Below are positions 8,325-18,171 of a stretch of DNA of 37,799 nt, piece by piece; the stretch's first letter is position 1, and each line of letters opens with the position of its first letter. The stretch comes from Bacteroidetes bacterium 4572_117 (GTDB taxonomy: Bacteria > Bacteroidota > Bacteroidia > Bacteroidales > NBLH01). The notes under the pieces were generated by a model. It was not told the origin of the DNA, ran no database searches, and saw only the letters and a list, made by a program, of their open reading frames with translations. The translations under genes were made by a program, and so were the position numbers. Location of the stretch: positions 1 through 37,799 of the forward strand of contig NBLH01000001.1 in the NCBI GenBank assembly GCA_002084525.1, in the 5' to 3' direction.

Positions 8325-10103
8325 ATGATAAAAATTTCTAAACTAAAGATAATAATTAACACTGTGTTTTTATTTTCTTTTTTCATGTTAACTGCTCAAA
8401 ATCAGAGCGATACACTAAGCTTAATAACCTCAGCAAAATGGAAGCCTATTTCAATAATTAACACAGCCGGCGACACACTAATAACTATTGATAGTACCGA
8501 TTATTTAAGCTTAAATAAAGAAAAAGAATTTAAATACGAGTTAAAAACAAAACAAATGCAAGCTTCAGGAAACTGGGAGCTAAAGGGTAAGGAATTATTT
8601 TTTTATTTAAATCCGCAGGTAGGGCAAACAAATATAGATTCAATCACAGAACAAAATATTGACAGTGCTTCACTAACCAGGATTTATACAATCATAAAAT
8701 GCACAAACGACTCTTTAATACTTGTAGAAAAGGGTATCACTTTTTCATTCTTAAATAAAACAAAAATAGTATCAAAAAAAGTGGTTTCACTAGAATCAGC
8801 AGGATTTAGTATGAACAGCCTTTTCAGGGGGATACTTGGTATGCTGGTATTAATATTTATTGCATGGATATTTAGTACAAACAGAAGTGCCATTTCGTGG
8901 AAAGTTGTCCTAACAGGTTTGGCTATACAGCTTATATTGGCTTTTGGTGTATTAACCGTTCCCCCAATTCAGCAATTTTTCGAGTTTATTGGTAAAATAT
9001 TCGTGCTGATTCTCGATTTCACCATGGAAGGGACAAAATTCCTTTTCAAATCATTTATCAGTGGCGAAATTGAACAACCTTTAATTAATTTTGCAATTAC
9101 TATATTACCAACAATAATATTTTTCTCTGCCTTAACAAGTGTCCTTTTTTACTATGGTATTATTCAAAAAATAGTTTACGGAATGGCATGGATAATGACA
9201 AAAATACTAAAACTGTCTGGTGCTGAGAGCCTTTCAGTGGCAGGAAATATTTTTCTGGGGCAAACAGAATCGCCATTAATGATTAAGGCCTACCTCGAAA
9301 AAATGAACAAATCTGAAATATTGCTTGTAATGGCAGGTGGTATGGCTACTTTGGCAGGAGGTGTACTAGCTGTTTATATTGGTGTACTTGGCGGCAGCGA
9401 TCCCGTACAACGGCTTATTTTTGCAAAGCACCTTTTGGCAGCATCGGTTATGGCAGCTCCCGGGGTAATTGTAATTTCAAAAATTTTGGTGCCGCAAACC
9501 GAAAAAATTGATACCGATGTTAAAATAAGTAGCGATAAAATAGGTAAAAACGTACTTGATGCCATTGCAAACGGAACAAGCGAAGGCTTAAAACTAGCTG
9601 TAAATGTTGCCGCAATGCTTTTGGTATTTATTTCGTTTATTGCCTTATTTAACTTCGTTTTCATAAAAATCGGTAATTGGACATCGCTAAACGCAGTAAT
9701 TTCAAATTTTACCGATGGGCAGTACAATGAACTTTCGTTACAATTTATTTTAGGATATACCTTTGCCCCGCTTATGTGGCTGATTGGTGTATCGGGCGAA
9801 GATATTACTTTGGTAGGAAGGGTGCTTGGCGAAAAACTAATCCTGACTGAATTTATAGGATATGTGAGCCTTGGCGATTTAAAATCAGCAGGTGCCTTTG
9901 CCGAGCAAAAATCAATTATTATGGCAACATACATGCTTTGTGGATTTGCTAATTTTGCCTCAATAGGTATACAAATTGGTGGAATTGGCTCGCTTGCACC
10001 AGGAAAAAGGGTTTTGCTTTCGCAATTTGGTTTGCGTGCATTACTTGCCGGAACATTAGCGTCGTTAATGTCGGCTACTATTGTAGGTATGATATTAGGG
10101 TGA
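8325..10103 (+). CDS. Concentrative nucleoside transporter (CNT/NupC-like) with signal peptide and lipocalin-like N-terminal extension
   Basis: C-terminal ~420 aa are CNT-like (GAESLSVAGNIFLGQTESPLMIKAYL; AGGMATLAGGVLAVYIG); N-terminal ~150 aa are a signal peptide plus a beta-rich region (AKWKPISIINTAGDTLITID...GNWELKGKELFFYL). Confidence 0.9.
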   Translation: MIKISKLKIIINTVFLFSFFMLTAQNQSDTLSLITSAKWKPISIINTAGDTLITIDSTDYLSLNKEKEFKYELKTKQMQASGNWELKGKELFFYLNPQVGQTNIDSITEQNIDSASLTRIYTIIKCTNDSLILVEKGITFSFLNKTKIVSKKVVSLESAGFSMNSLFRGILGMLVLIFIAWIFSTNRSAISWKVVLTGLAIQLILAFGVLTVPPIQQFFEFIGKIFVLILDFTMEGTKFLFKSFISGEIEQPLINFAITILPTIIFFSALTSVLFYYGIIQKIVYGMAWIMTKILKLSGAESLSVAGNIFLGQTESPLMIKAYLEKMNKSEILLVMAGGMATLAGGVLAVYIGVLGGSDPVQRLIFAKHLLAASVMAAPGVIVISKILVPQTEKIDTDVKISSDKIGKNVLDAIANGTSEGLKLAVNVAAMLLVFISFIALFNFVFIKIGNWTSLNAVISNFTDGQYNELSLQFILGYTFAPLMWLIGVSGEDITLVGRVLGEKLILTEFIGYVSLGDLKSAGAFAEQKSIIMATYMLCGFANFASIGIQIGGIGSLAPGKRVLLSQFGLRALLAGTLASLMSATIVGMILG

Positions 10104-10143
10104 ACAAATCTTAGATTTTAGGAATTAGATTTCAAATTTAATA

Positions 10144-10791
10144 ATGCAGGATACATATAAACACAAAGGGCAAAGAAAAAAGCTTACCGGGGAGCTAAAA
10201 AAAAAGGGGATTGATGATGAAAGGGTTTTGGCTGCCATTTTAAAAATACCACGCCATTTTTTTATGGATATCGGTTTTGATAAATTGGCTTACCAAAATA
10301 AAGCTTTCCCTATTGGTGCAGGGCAAACAATATCGCAACCATATACCGTAGCTTTTCAAACACAGTTGCTAAATATAAAAAAAGGCGACAAAGTGCTTGA
10401 AATTGGTACAGGTTCGGGTTATCAAACTGCTGTGTTACTAGAATTAGGGGCCAGGGTATATACAATTGAAAGACAAAAAGAGCTATTTCAAAAATCACGG
10501 GTATTATTGGCATCTTTAAATTACGAAGCCCATTTTTTTTACGGCGATGGCTATAAAGGGAAACCAACCTACGGACCTTACGATAAAATAATTGTAACTG
10601 CGGGCGCACCATACATCCCCGAAGATTTGAAAGGGCAACTTAAAGTTGGGGGTATTTTGGTAATCCCGGTTGGTGATTCTGAAAAGCAATTAATGTATTC
10701 AGTAATAAGGGTGTCGAAAACAGAATTTAGAAAAACTGAGCTGGGCAACTTTATGTTTGTGCCAATGCTTGAAGGAAAAACAAATAATTAA
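10144..10791 (+). CDS. pcm: Protein-L-isoaspartate O-methyltransferase
   Basis: GAGQTISQPYTVAFQTQLL...VLEIGTGSGYQTAVLLELG; PCMT family. Confidence 0.93.
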   Translation: MQDTYKHKGQRKKLTGELKKKGIDDERVLAAILKIPRHFFMDIGFDKLAYQNKAFPIGAGQTISQPYTVAFQTQLLNIKKGDKVLEIGTGSGYQTAVLLELGARVYTIERQKELFQKSRVLLASLNYEAHFFYGDGYKGKPTYGPYDKIIVTAGAPYIPEDLKGQLKVGGILVIPVGDSEKQLMYSVIRVSKTEFRKTELGNFMFVPMLEGKTNN

Positions 10792-10871
10792 TAATAAATT
10801 GCTATACTGTTATATGGTTAAGGAAATTTAAACAACAGTATAACAATACAGCAATAAAACAATATACTAAT

Positions 10872-11510
10872 ATGATAAAAATTAAAACATTTGTATTTAA
10901 CCCTTTCCAAGAGAACACCTATCTATTATACGACGAAACCGGCGAAGCTGTTATTATTGACCCGGGATGCTATGCAAAATCGGAAGAAGAAAGTTTGCTA
11001 AGCTTCATCAAAGAAAACAATATTAAGCTGAAACATCTTTTAAATACGCATTCGCATATTGACCATATTCTTGGTAATCAATTTGTTGCAAAACAATTCA
11101 AACTAAGTTTACAATCGCACAAAGCCGATGTGCCATTAATAGAACGGGCAAAAGACCAAGGTGCTGTTTTTGGCATAAAAACAGATAAACCGCCCATGCC
11201 TGGAAAATATTTGGATGAAGGCATGCAAATTCAATTTGGGAATTCTGTTTTAGATATAATACATGCGCCCGGTCACTCACCTGGAAGCTTGGTGTTTTAT
11301 AATACAAAAGAAAAATTTATGGTTGTTGGCGATGTTTTATTTAACGAGGGCATTGGCCGTACCGATTTACCCGGTGGAAACTATGATGTTTTAATCGACA
11401 GCATCAAAAACAAACTATTCCCCTTAGGTGACGACATGGAAGTGTACTCAGGGCATGGTTCTACAACAACAATTGGGCACGAACGGATATCGAACCCGTT
11501 TTTAAGCTAA
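10872..11510 (+). CDS. MBL-fold metallo-hydrolase (glyoxalase II-like)
   Basis: THSHIDHILGNQ, HAPGHSPGSLVFY, GDVLFNEGIGRTDLPGG, YSGHGSTTTIGHE. Confidence 0.92.
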   Translation: MIKIKTFVFNPFQENTYLLYDETGEAVIIDPGCYAKSEEESLLSFIKENNIKLKHLLNTHSHIDHILGNQFVAKQFKLSLQSHKADVPLIERAKDQGAVFGIKTDKPPMPGKYLDEGMQIQFGNSVLDIIHAPGHSPGSLVFYNTKEKFMVVGDVLFNEGIGRTDLPGGNYDVLIDSIKNKLFPLGDDMEVYSGHGSTTTIGHERISNPFLS

Positions 11511-12793
11511 TCATTATAATCAACATAGTAATAACCGCCATTACCTCCAATATTGTTGGTTATATTTAGCATCAGTGCATTATTTTCATTCATTGTGTTT
11601 TGCATTGTATTAAAAATCTGATTGTTAACAGCCATGTTTTTTTGTTTATATTTTAGGTATTGCTTTAAAGTCATACCTTTTGTTGCTGCTTCTTTTTTAT
11701 ATTTGCCTTTAATTTCATTAATGTTTATTTCAGTCTGTTTGTTTGTATTATTCCAAAATTTTTGAACCTCGTGCTGTGAACCGCCTTTATTGTTTTGTAC
11801 ATTTAATTGATTTTGTACCCCATTAAGATATTCTTTCTGTTGGCTAACATTTAATTTCGACCATTGTTTGCTAATAACATTCCATAAAAAATATGCATAA
11901 GCTAATGTTTTTTTCTGCTCAAGTGGGTAAGTTGTAAAATTATTTACTATTTGCATTTGCAGTATTGCCCTGTTTTGTTTTGTAATTTCATATTGCCTGC
12001 CCATTATCATGTTTTGAAATTGCAAATACTTAACATAAGCATCAACATCTTGGTTACTAATAGATAAATTAGTAGAGGCGTCGTGCTTTAAAACTTGTAT
12101 ATAAGAATTTAAGATTTTTATGAACACACTATTTTTTAAGTCTGGTTGTTTTTTAGTTGTCAAATAAATAATGTTAAATAATTCTTCCCTTACCATAGCA
12201 ATTGCCTCAGGCCTATTTAACAAGTATATTTTTTTTAGGCTTGCCTCAACATCTTTAACATCGGCAAATAATAGTTTTGGGCTATCCTTAAAGTCTGACA
12301 GGTTGCTTTGGCGGATTTTATTTACTTCGGCTAATGTGATTTTTTGCCCCACAAGCAACTCCAAAAAGTTGACATATATCTGCGTTTGCGATTCTTTCCA
12401 CTGCAAGTTGTTTCGCGTTGCTATTATTTTGTTGTATTTATTTTGTTGCCACGGATAATTTTTATTGCCAATGGTTTTGCCTGTATTTATATGTCTTTCG
12501 TAATTGTAAACTGCACCATTTTGATTTGACAACACAAGCCTGTTTTCCGTAAATACCTGAATATCAAACCGATAATGATTGCCGTTTAAATCTTGCATAA
12601 GGAATATGTTGTTTTGTATACTATATTTGCCCTGAAATTGCCCATCTTGCCCAATATATTTGAAGAAACCATCGGCAGTTAAAACCATTTGTGCATTAAT
12701 TCTTTTTTCAACCCACGTACCCGCTATTTGTGAGTGTATATTTGATGAGCTAAACATACTTAAAATTATTAAAATTATTACAAATCCTTTCAT
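11507..12793 (-). CDS. Hypothetical secreted protein with lipocalin-like N-terminus
   Basis: 428 aa with signal peptide; AGTWVEKRINAQMVLTADGFFKYIGQDGQFQGKYSIQ resembles lipocalin-like domains. Stop codon overlaps the convergent MBL gene stop (CTAA at 11507-11510). Confidence 0.7.
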   Translation of the reverse strand: MKGFVIILIILSMFSSSNIHSQIAGTWVEKRINAQMVLTADGFFKYIGQDGQFQGKYSIQNNIFLMQDLNGNHYRFDIQVFTENRLVLSNQNGAVYNYERHINTGKTIGNKNYPWQQNKYNKIIATRNNLQWKESQTQIYVNFLELLVGQKITLAEVNKIRQSNLSDFKDSPKLLFADVKDVEASLKKIYLLNRPEAIAMVREELFNIIYLTTKKQPDLKNSVFIKILNSYIQVLKHDASTNLSISNQDVDAYVKYLQFQNMIMGRQYEITKQNRAILQMQIVNNFTTYPLEQKKTLAYAYFLWNVISKQWSKLNVSQQKEYLNGVQNQLNVQNNKGGSQHEVQKFWNNTNKQTEININEIKGKYKKEAATKGMTLKQYLKYKQKNMAVNNQIFNTMQNTMNENNALMLNITNNIGGNGGYYYVDYND

Positions 12794-12890
12794 GTGTTTA
12801 TTTTTTAATTGCTTTCATTTGCCACTACCTGTCCCGCCTTAGCGGGATGGAACATTCATAATAGTCATCCCCTTGGGTGGCAATGCCTTT
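12789..12890 (-). repeat. Dispersed structured repeat, copy A
   Basis: Minus-strand core 12883-12819 TTGCCACCCAAGGGGATGACTATTATGAATGTTCCATCCCGCTAAGGCGGGACAGGTAGTGGCAA aligns without gaps to copy B; outer stem TTGCCAC/GTGGCAA, inner hairpin TCCCGC-taag-GCGGGA. Confidence 0.8.
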
Positions 12891-13174
12891 GCAATGAATG
12901 TTTCATGTTTTCAAGCTTTATATTTACTATTTTATTTGTGCATGTTCATAATTTGGTGTAAGTCCCTGTAAATAAAAACACCTACATTTTTTATTATTAA
13001 CATACAAAATTAAAATCATGTGCAAAATAGTTAAATAATTAAATTGCAGAGTTAAAATTTGTTAAATACTTAATATATAACATTCAATATAGTATTTTTG
13101 CTACGGGGAGTATAAAATCTTGTTTATATTTTAACAGATTAACATTTAGGAAACTAAATAAAAATACCTAGCAC

Positions 13175-14704
13175 GTGAAAAAAAAATACATTTGGTTTTT
13201 AATTAGTTTAATGTCAGTTGCTTTGATTGGTTTAATCGTGATGCAATACCTTTGGATAAAATCAGCAATAATAATAAAAGAGAAAAGGTTCGATTTTTTA
13301 GTTGAAAAAAGTTTATCTGAAATAGTTGATAAAATAGCAGAACACGAAACGGTACTTAATATACAAAAAGAAACAGTTTCTATTAACCAAAGCGGCGAAA
13401 TCTCACATTTTTCTGATGACAATGAAAATAAATTGTTTGATAGTGCAACACAAAAGCTCACAAAACCTCTTATGGTAATTTCTCAAGACTCGTTATTTTT
13501 CAAACTAAAAAATGAAAGCGAGACTGATGATTCAAGCGAGCAAAAATTATACACAAAAGAAGAATTAAGGACAAAATTGGTAAACAATATCGAAAACAAA
13601 ACTATTTTTGTTGAAAATATAGTAAACAAATTAATCCGTAAAGAAATCAATATTGAAGACCGGATTGATAAAAAAACACTCGAAAAAATTGTCAATTCTG
13701 CATTTGATAACAATAACATTGAAACAGAATATGAATATGCAGTTGTAAAAGAAAGCGACAACCATTATTTTAAATCAACTGGTTTTAACCTTAGTAAAAA
13801 TCCTCATACATATCAAAAAGCTCTGTTCCCAAATGATATTTTAGCAAATAAAATAGTTTCAAACTCATATGTCCTTATTTTATACTTCCATAAAGATAAG
13901 GCTATATTAAACCCATTACCTTCTGTAGCGCTTACATCAGCATTATTAACTTTAATAATAATTGGTATTTTTGTTCTTACTATCTATATCATTTTCAGAC
14001 AAAAACAGCTTTCAGAAATAAAAAATGATTTTATCAATAACATGACGCATGAGCTTAAAACCCCGATATCAACAATTTCACTAGCATCGCAAATGTTAAA
14101 AGATAATAGCATACCTATAGAGTCAAAAGACTTTGGCCAGATATCAGAAATTATAGAAAATGAAAGCAAACGGCTTGGTTTCCATGTTGAAAAAGTTCTG
14201 CAAATGGCTATAATTGACAGGGGGGGGATAGAGCTGAAACGTAAAAAATTAAACATCCACAGTTTGCTTAACCACATATTAATAAATGCAAACCTAAAAA
14301 TAAAAGATCGTAACGGTATTCTAGCAAATGAATTTGAAGCTACTGATATTGAAATATTTGCCGATGAATTACATATTTCAAACGTATTTGGAAACCTACT
14401 TGATAATGCTATAAAATATTGCAAAAACATACCTGAGATCGAAGTTAATACCAAAAACCTTAACGGCCACGTTATTATTTCTATCAAAGATAATGGGATT
14501 GGTATAAAGAAAGAAAACCAGAAAAAAATATTTGAAAAATTTTACCGCGTACCAACCGGGAATTTGCACGATGTTAAAGGTTTTGGATTAGGCCTTAGTT
14601 ATGTGAAAAAAATAATAGAGGAACATAAAGGCTATATCAAATTAGACAGTGAAAGAGGAAAAGGTTCAAAATTCGATGTATTTTTACCTGTTTCTAAATC
14701 ATAA
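13175..14704 (+). CDS. Membrane sensor histidine kinase
   Basis: GTG start; TM helices; H-box FINNMTHELKTPISTISLASQML; N-box FGNLLDNAIKYC; G-boxes DNGIGI and GFGLGLSYVK. Confidence 0.93.
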   Translation: MKKKYIWFLISLMSVALIGLIVMQYLWIKSAIIIKEKRFDFLVEKSLSEIVDKIAEHETVLNIQKETVSINQSGEISHFSDDNENKLFDSATQKLTKPLMVISQDSLFFKLKNESETDDSSEQKLYTKEELRTKLVNNIENKTIFVENIVNKLIRKEINIEDRIDKKTLEKIVNSAFDNNNIETEYEYAVVKESDNHYFKSTGFNLSKNPHTYQKALFPNDILANKIVSNSYVLILYFHKDKAILNPLPSVALTSALLTLIIIGIFVLTIYIIFRQKQLSEIKNDFINNMTHELKTPISTISLASQMLKDNSIPIESKDFGQISEIIENESKRLGFHVEKVLQMAIIDRGGIELKRKKLNIHSLLNHILINANLKIKDRNGILANEFEATDIEIFADELHISNVFGNLLDNAIKYCKNIPEIEVNTKNLNGHVIISIKDNGIGIKKENQKKIFEKFYRVPTGNLHDVKGFGLGLSYVKKIIEEHKGYIKLDSERGKGSKFDVFLPVSKS

Positions 14705-14727
14705 TACCATAAAACCCCACCAATATT

Positions 14728-15366
14728 ATGGAGCTTAGCCCTGAAATTGACGAATACATAATAAAAAATTTAGTCCCAGAAAATGCACTTTTAGCAGAAA
14801 TTAATAGGGAAACACATGCCAAAGTACTAATGCCTAGGATGCTTTCTGGACAATTACAAGGTAGGATACTATCCATGATAAGCAACATGCTTAAACCTAA
14901 ATTAATTTTAGAAATAGGTACATATACCGGCTATTCTGCCCTTTGCCTAGCTGAAGGCTTAAGTGCTGATGGTAAGCTACATACAATTGAAATTAATGAC
15001 GAGTTGGAAACTTTTGTTTTAAAATATTTCGAGCAATCAGAATATAAAAACCACTTACACCTTCATATAGGCGATGCCTTAGAAATTATTCAAAAACTAC
15101 CCAATAATATTGATTTAGTTTTTATTGATGCAGATAAGAGGATTTATTTAGATTATTACCACTTGATAATCGATAAATTAAGACCCGGTGGCATTATTCT
15201 GGCCGACAATGTTTTATGGGGTAATAAAGTAGTTACGCCCCTAGCAGGAAATGATGAATATACAAAAGGCATATTGGCATTTAATGATTTTGTTAAAACC
15301 GACAATAGGGTTGAAAACGTGATTTTACCCGTTAGGGATGGAATTATGATGTTGAGGAAACTTTAA
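14728..15366 (+). CDS. SAM-dependent O-methyltransferase (class I, caffeoyl-CoA/catechol OMT-like)
   Basis: ILEIGTYTGYSALCLAEGL, DLVFIDADKRIYLDYYHLI, GGIILADNVLWGNKV. Confidence 0.92.
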   Translation: MELSPEIDEYIIKNLVPENALLAEINRETHAKVLMPRMLSGQLQGRILSMISNMLKPKLILEIGTYTGYSALCLAEGLSADGKLHTIEINDELETFVLKYFEQSEYKNHLHLHIGDALEIIQKLPNNIDLVFIDADKRIYLDYYHLIIDKLRPGGIILADNVLWGNKVVTPLAGNDEYTKGILAFNDFVKTDNRVENVILPVRDGIMMLRKL

Positions 15367-15442
15367 GGAATGATTAGGGAATGAGTTATAATAGTTAGCG
15401 TTATTCAAAAATAATAAAATAAATGCATAAAACATCAATTGT

Positions 15443-15541
15443 AAAGGCTTTGCCACTCGAGGTAATGACTATTATGGAAGCACCATTCCACTTGGGTGGA
15501 ACAGGTAGTGGTAAATAAAAACAATTAAAAATAGGCACATG
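15443..15541 (+). repeat. Dispersed structured repeat, copy B
   Basis: Core 15450-15514 TTGCCACTCGAGGTAATGACTATTATGGAAGCACCATTCCACTTGGGTGGAACAGGTAGTGGTAA; ungapped 65-nt match (50/65) to copy A; similarity continues through CAATTAAAAA...CACATGAAA. Confidence 0.8.
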
Positions 15542-15652
15542 AAATTTGAGAAATTTTTAAATGGTATTAGAGTTGGGAAATAGTATATTTGACAAGTGAT
15601 TTATTTGTCGTGTTATATAATGCGAAATTGGTTGACAGTAGCGATTAAACAG

Positions 15653-15678
15653 AATTCTCCAACTGCTGTTGGAGAATT
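15653..15678 (+). promoter_or_regulatory. Perfect 11-bp-stem hairpin in the 5' region of the yhcG-like pseudogene
   Basis: AATTCTCCAAC-TGCT-GTTGGAGAATT, 11 nt before ATG 15690. Confidence 0.6.
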
Positions 15679-15689
15679 AAAAACAATAT

Positions 15690-16741
15690 ATGAAACCACA
15701 AGAAACACAAAATTACAAAGTTTTTTTCAACGAAATTATTGCAACTATTGAGCAAGCAAGATACGATGCTTTTAAATCGATGAATTATAGCCAAATAAAT
15801 CAAAATTTCACATTAGGTAAAATTATTATTGAGCGTCAAAAAGAATTTGGTTGGGGAAAGTCAATAGTGGAAAGATTGTCAAAAGATTTGAAAAAAATAA
15901 TTGATGGCGAAAAGGTTATTCATCTCAAAATCTTTGGAATATGCGACAGTTTTATTTGGAGTATAAGGACAAGGAGAATTTATTTGAATTGAGTTTATCC
16001 GTTCCATGGAGCCATAATATTCTAATAATTCAAAAAATAAAAGATGACAAACAACGTGAATATTATTTGAAAGCAACAGAAGAAATGGCATGGAGTAGAG
16101 CCGTTTTGTTAAATCAAATAAAGGCAAATGCTTATGAATATCAAAAAAAATTACCTAAACAAAGTAATTACAAAAGAGCTTTACCGGAACATTTATCAGA
16201 ACAAGCAAATGAAGCTTTAAAAAGTGGATATAATCTTGATTTTCTTGGAATTGTAAAACCAATAAAGGAACGAGAATTAGAGAATTTATTAATAAGTCAA
16301 ATAAAAGATTTCTTACTTGAACTTGGATACGGGTTTTGTTTTATCGGCAATCAATATAAAATAACACTTAACACAAAAGAATATTTCGTTGATTTACTTT
16401 TTTATCACAGAATATTAAAATGCCTTGTAGTAATTGAACTTAAAACGGTTGAATTTGACCCAATTTTTGCAGGAAAAATGGATATTTATTTAGCACTTGT
16501 AGATGAACAATTAAAACAAGAAGATGATAATCCATCAATAGGTATAATTCTTTGTCCGACAAAAGACAAAAGCGAAGTTGAATTTGCGTTAAATATTTTT
16601 CACAAACCAATAGGCGTAGCCGAATACAAATTAACAAAAGAATTACCCGAAAAACTAAAAGGAAAATTACCAACAGCAAAAGAGTTAAGTAACAAAATAT
16701 TCGATAAAGATAACGAACTGAAAAACAAACGCCACAATTAG
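15690..16741 (+). pseudogene. YhcG/DUF1016-type PDDEXK nuclease-domain protein, frameshifted
   Basis: ORF 15690-15992 is collinear with ORF 15941-16741. The family reading GEKGYSSQNLW-MRQFYLEYKDKENL is restored by adding one A at GAAAAGG (15909-15915); C-terminal PDDEXK-like half intact. Confidence 0.85.
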
Positions 16742-16763
16742 TCGTGTCCGTTAGGCAAAGTTC

Positions 16764-18029
16764 CTAAGTCTTCATTTTCTTTTTCTTAGCCGCCGGGAAT
16801 AAAATATTGTTCAGGATAAGCCTATAACCCGATGAATTAGGATGTAAATCGAGGTTTGTTTTTGGATCGCCCACAAAATGCTGATAATCAGCAGGGTCGT
16901 GCCCACCATAAAATGTCCAGGTACCTTTGCCATATTCGCCATGGATGTATCTGGCTTCGTTGGCAGCTTTGTATTCTCCCATTATTAATACATTCGATTT
17001 AATCAAATCTTTATTAAACGAAGTAGTTTGGCCCATAAAACCCTGAATCATCGTTTCGTGGTTTTGGCATAACATTGTTGGTACAGGATCCCATTTTGCC
17101 GAAAACTCAAATAAATTAAAATAATCTTTTGTTTTTGGCACTTTCCTGTAATTTGTTACATCAATATTCGAAAACTCATATTCAAACGGGTCCATGCTTA
17201 TTGTAAAATCTTTAAAAGCAAATGTTTTTGTAAAATCAAGTTTGTTTTGTGCATCTTGATCATAGGCATCCCCATCGAACATCGGCCCACAAATATCAAT
17301 ATCAGTAGCAGCTAAAGCAATATCGTATGTATCTGTTGCTGAACACATTGCAAACAAAAATCCGCCACGTGTTACATAATCCCTAATTGTTTGGACTACA
17401 AATTTTTTCATTTTAGAGACTTTTGCAAACCCAAGATCTGCTGCCAAAGCTTCCAAGTCCCTTTTATTTGCCACATACCATGCAGTATTTCGGTAGTTTC
17501 CATAAAATTTACCATACTGTCCGGTAAAATCCTCATGGTGCAAATGTAACCAATCGTATTTCGATAAATCCCCTTCAACAATTTCTTTATCATAAATAAT
17601 ATCGTATGGGATTTCAGAATAGGTTAAAACCATTGTTACCGCATCGTCCCATGGTAATTTGCTTTTGGGTGAATAAACTGCAATTTTAGGTGCCTTTTCT
17701 AATTTTATCCTGTCCATATTAATATCGGGGCGTGCAATATCGCTAAAAATGTTTTTTGCCTGAAAATCAGCAATAACATTATAGCTAACCCCCCTAATCA
17801 TGCATTCTTCTTCAACTTCACGCAGATATGTGGTAATAAAACTCCCACCCTTGTAATTTAATAACCAACTAACTTCAATATCATTTTGGAGAGACCAATA
17901 CGCAATTCCATAAGCCTTTAAATGGTTCTTTTGGTTTTCGTCCATAGGAATAAGTATATAAGAAGCAAAAGCCAGTTGCTGAAATAAAATTAATATGGTT
18001 ATAAAAATTACACGCATTATATTTCTCAA
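16764..18029 (-). CDS. Conserved secreted protein with glutamine-amidotransferase-like features
   Basis: 421 aa with signal peptide; KIAVYSPKSKLPWDDAVTMVLTYSEIPYDIIYD, GGFLFAMCSATDTYDIAL and GKGTWTFYGGHDPADYQHFVGDP suggest a GATase-like fold. Function not determined. Confidence 0.65.
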   Translation of the reverse strand: MRNIMRVIFITILILFQQLAFASYILIPMDENQKNHLKAYGIAYWSLQNDIEVSWLLNYKGGSFITTYLREVEEECMIRGVSYNVIADFQAKNIFSDIARPDINMDRIKLEKAPKIAVYSPKSKLPWDDAVTMVLTYSEIPYDIIYDKEIVEGDLSKYDWLHLHHEDFTGQYGKFYGNYRNTAWYVANKRDLEALAADLGFAKVSKMKKFVVQTIRDYVTRGGFLFAMCSATDTYDIALAATDIDICGPMFDGDAYDQDAQNKLDFTKTFAFKDFTISMDPFEYEFSNIDVTNYRKVPKTKDYFNLFEFSAKWDPVPTMLCQNHETMIQGFMGQTTSFNKDLIKSNVLIMGEYKAANEARYIHGEYGKGTWTFYGGHDPADYQHFVGDPKTNLDLHPNSSGYRLILNNILFPAAKKKKMKT

Positions 18030-18171
18030 CAGTTTTTAAATCCCTGTAACGACCTGCCTATTAGTCGGTTACCGGAACACGTTTTATTGTTTTAAAGTAC
18101 TGGTTGTTAAAAGCTTAATCAAATATTTTTAATCTCAAATTTAACGAAGTGTTAATTATTGATACCCAAGT

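Noticed and set aside
9374-9934. 186-aa minus-strand ORF.
   Set aside because: Fully antisense to the well-supported CNT transporter gene; composition looks like a shadow ORF.
13984-14487. 167-aa minus-strand ORF.
   Set aside because: Antisense to the histidine kinase catalytic region; no recognisable motifs.
15443-15514. Copy B can be read as a peptide (KALPLEVMTIMEAPFHLGGTGSGK*) with a P-loop-like GTGSGK; copy A as KALPPKGMTIMNVPSR*.
   Set aside because: Copy A has an in-frame stop in the hairpin and the peptides are too short. The differences preserve base pairing better than protein sequence, so structure is preferred, although the shared frame deserves a check when more copies are available.
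15895-15916. Programmed ribosomal frameshift in the yhcG-like gene.
   Set aside because: The run is only GAAAAGG with no clear slippery heptamer or stimulatory hairpin; a simple one-base deletion (or sequencing error) is a better explanation.
16741-16775. GTTAGGC after the yhcG-like gene resembles half of an integron attC site.
   Set aside because: No matching RYYYAAC partner or attC-like fold was found, and no integrase is present.
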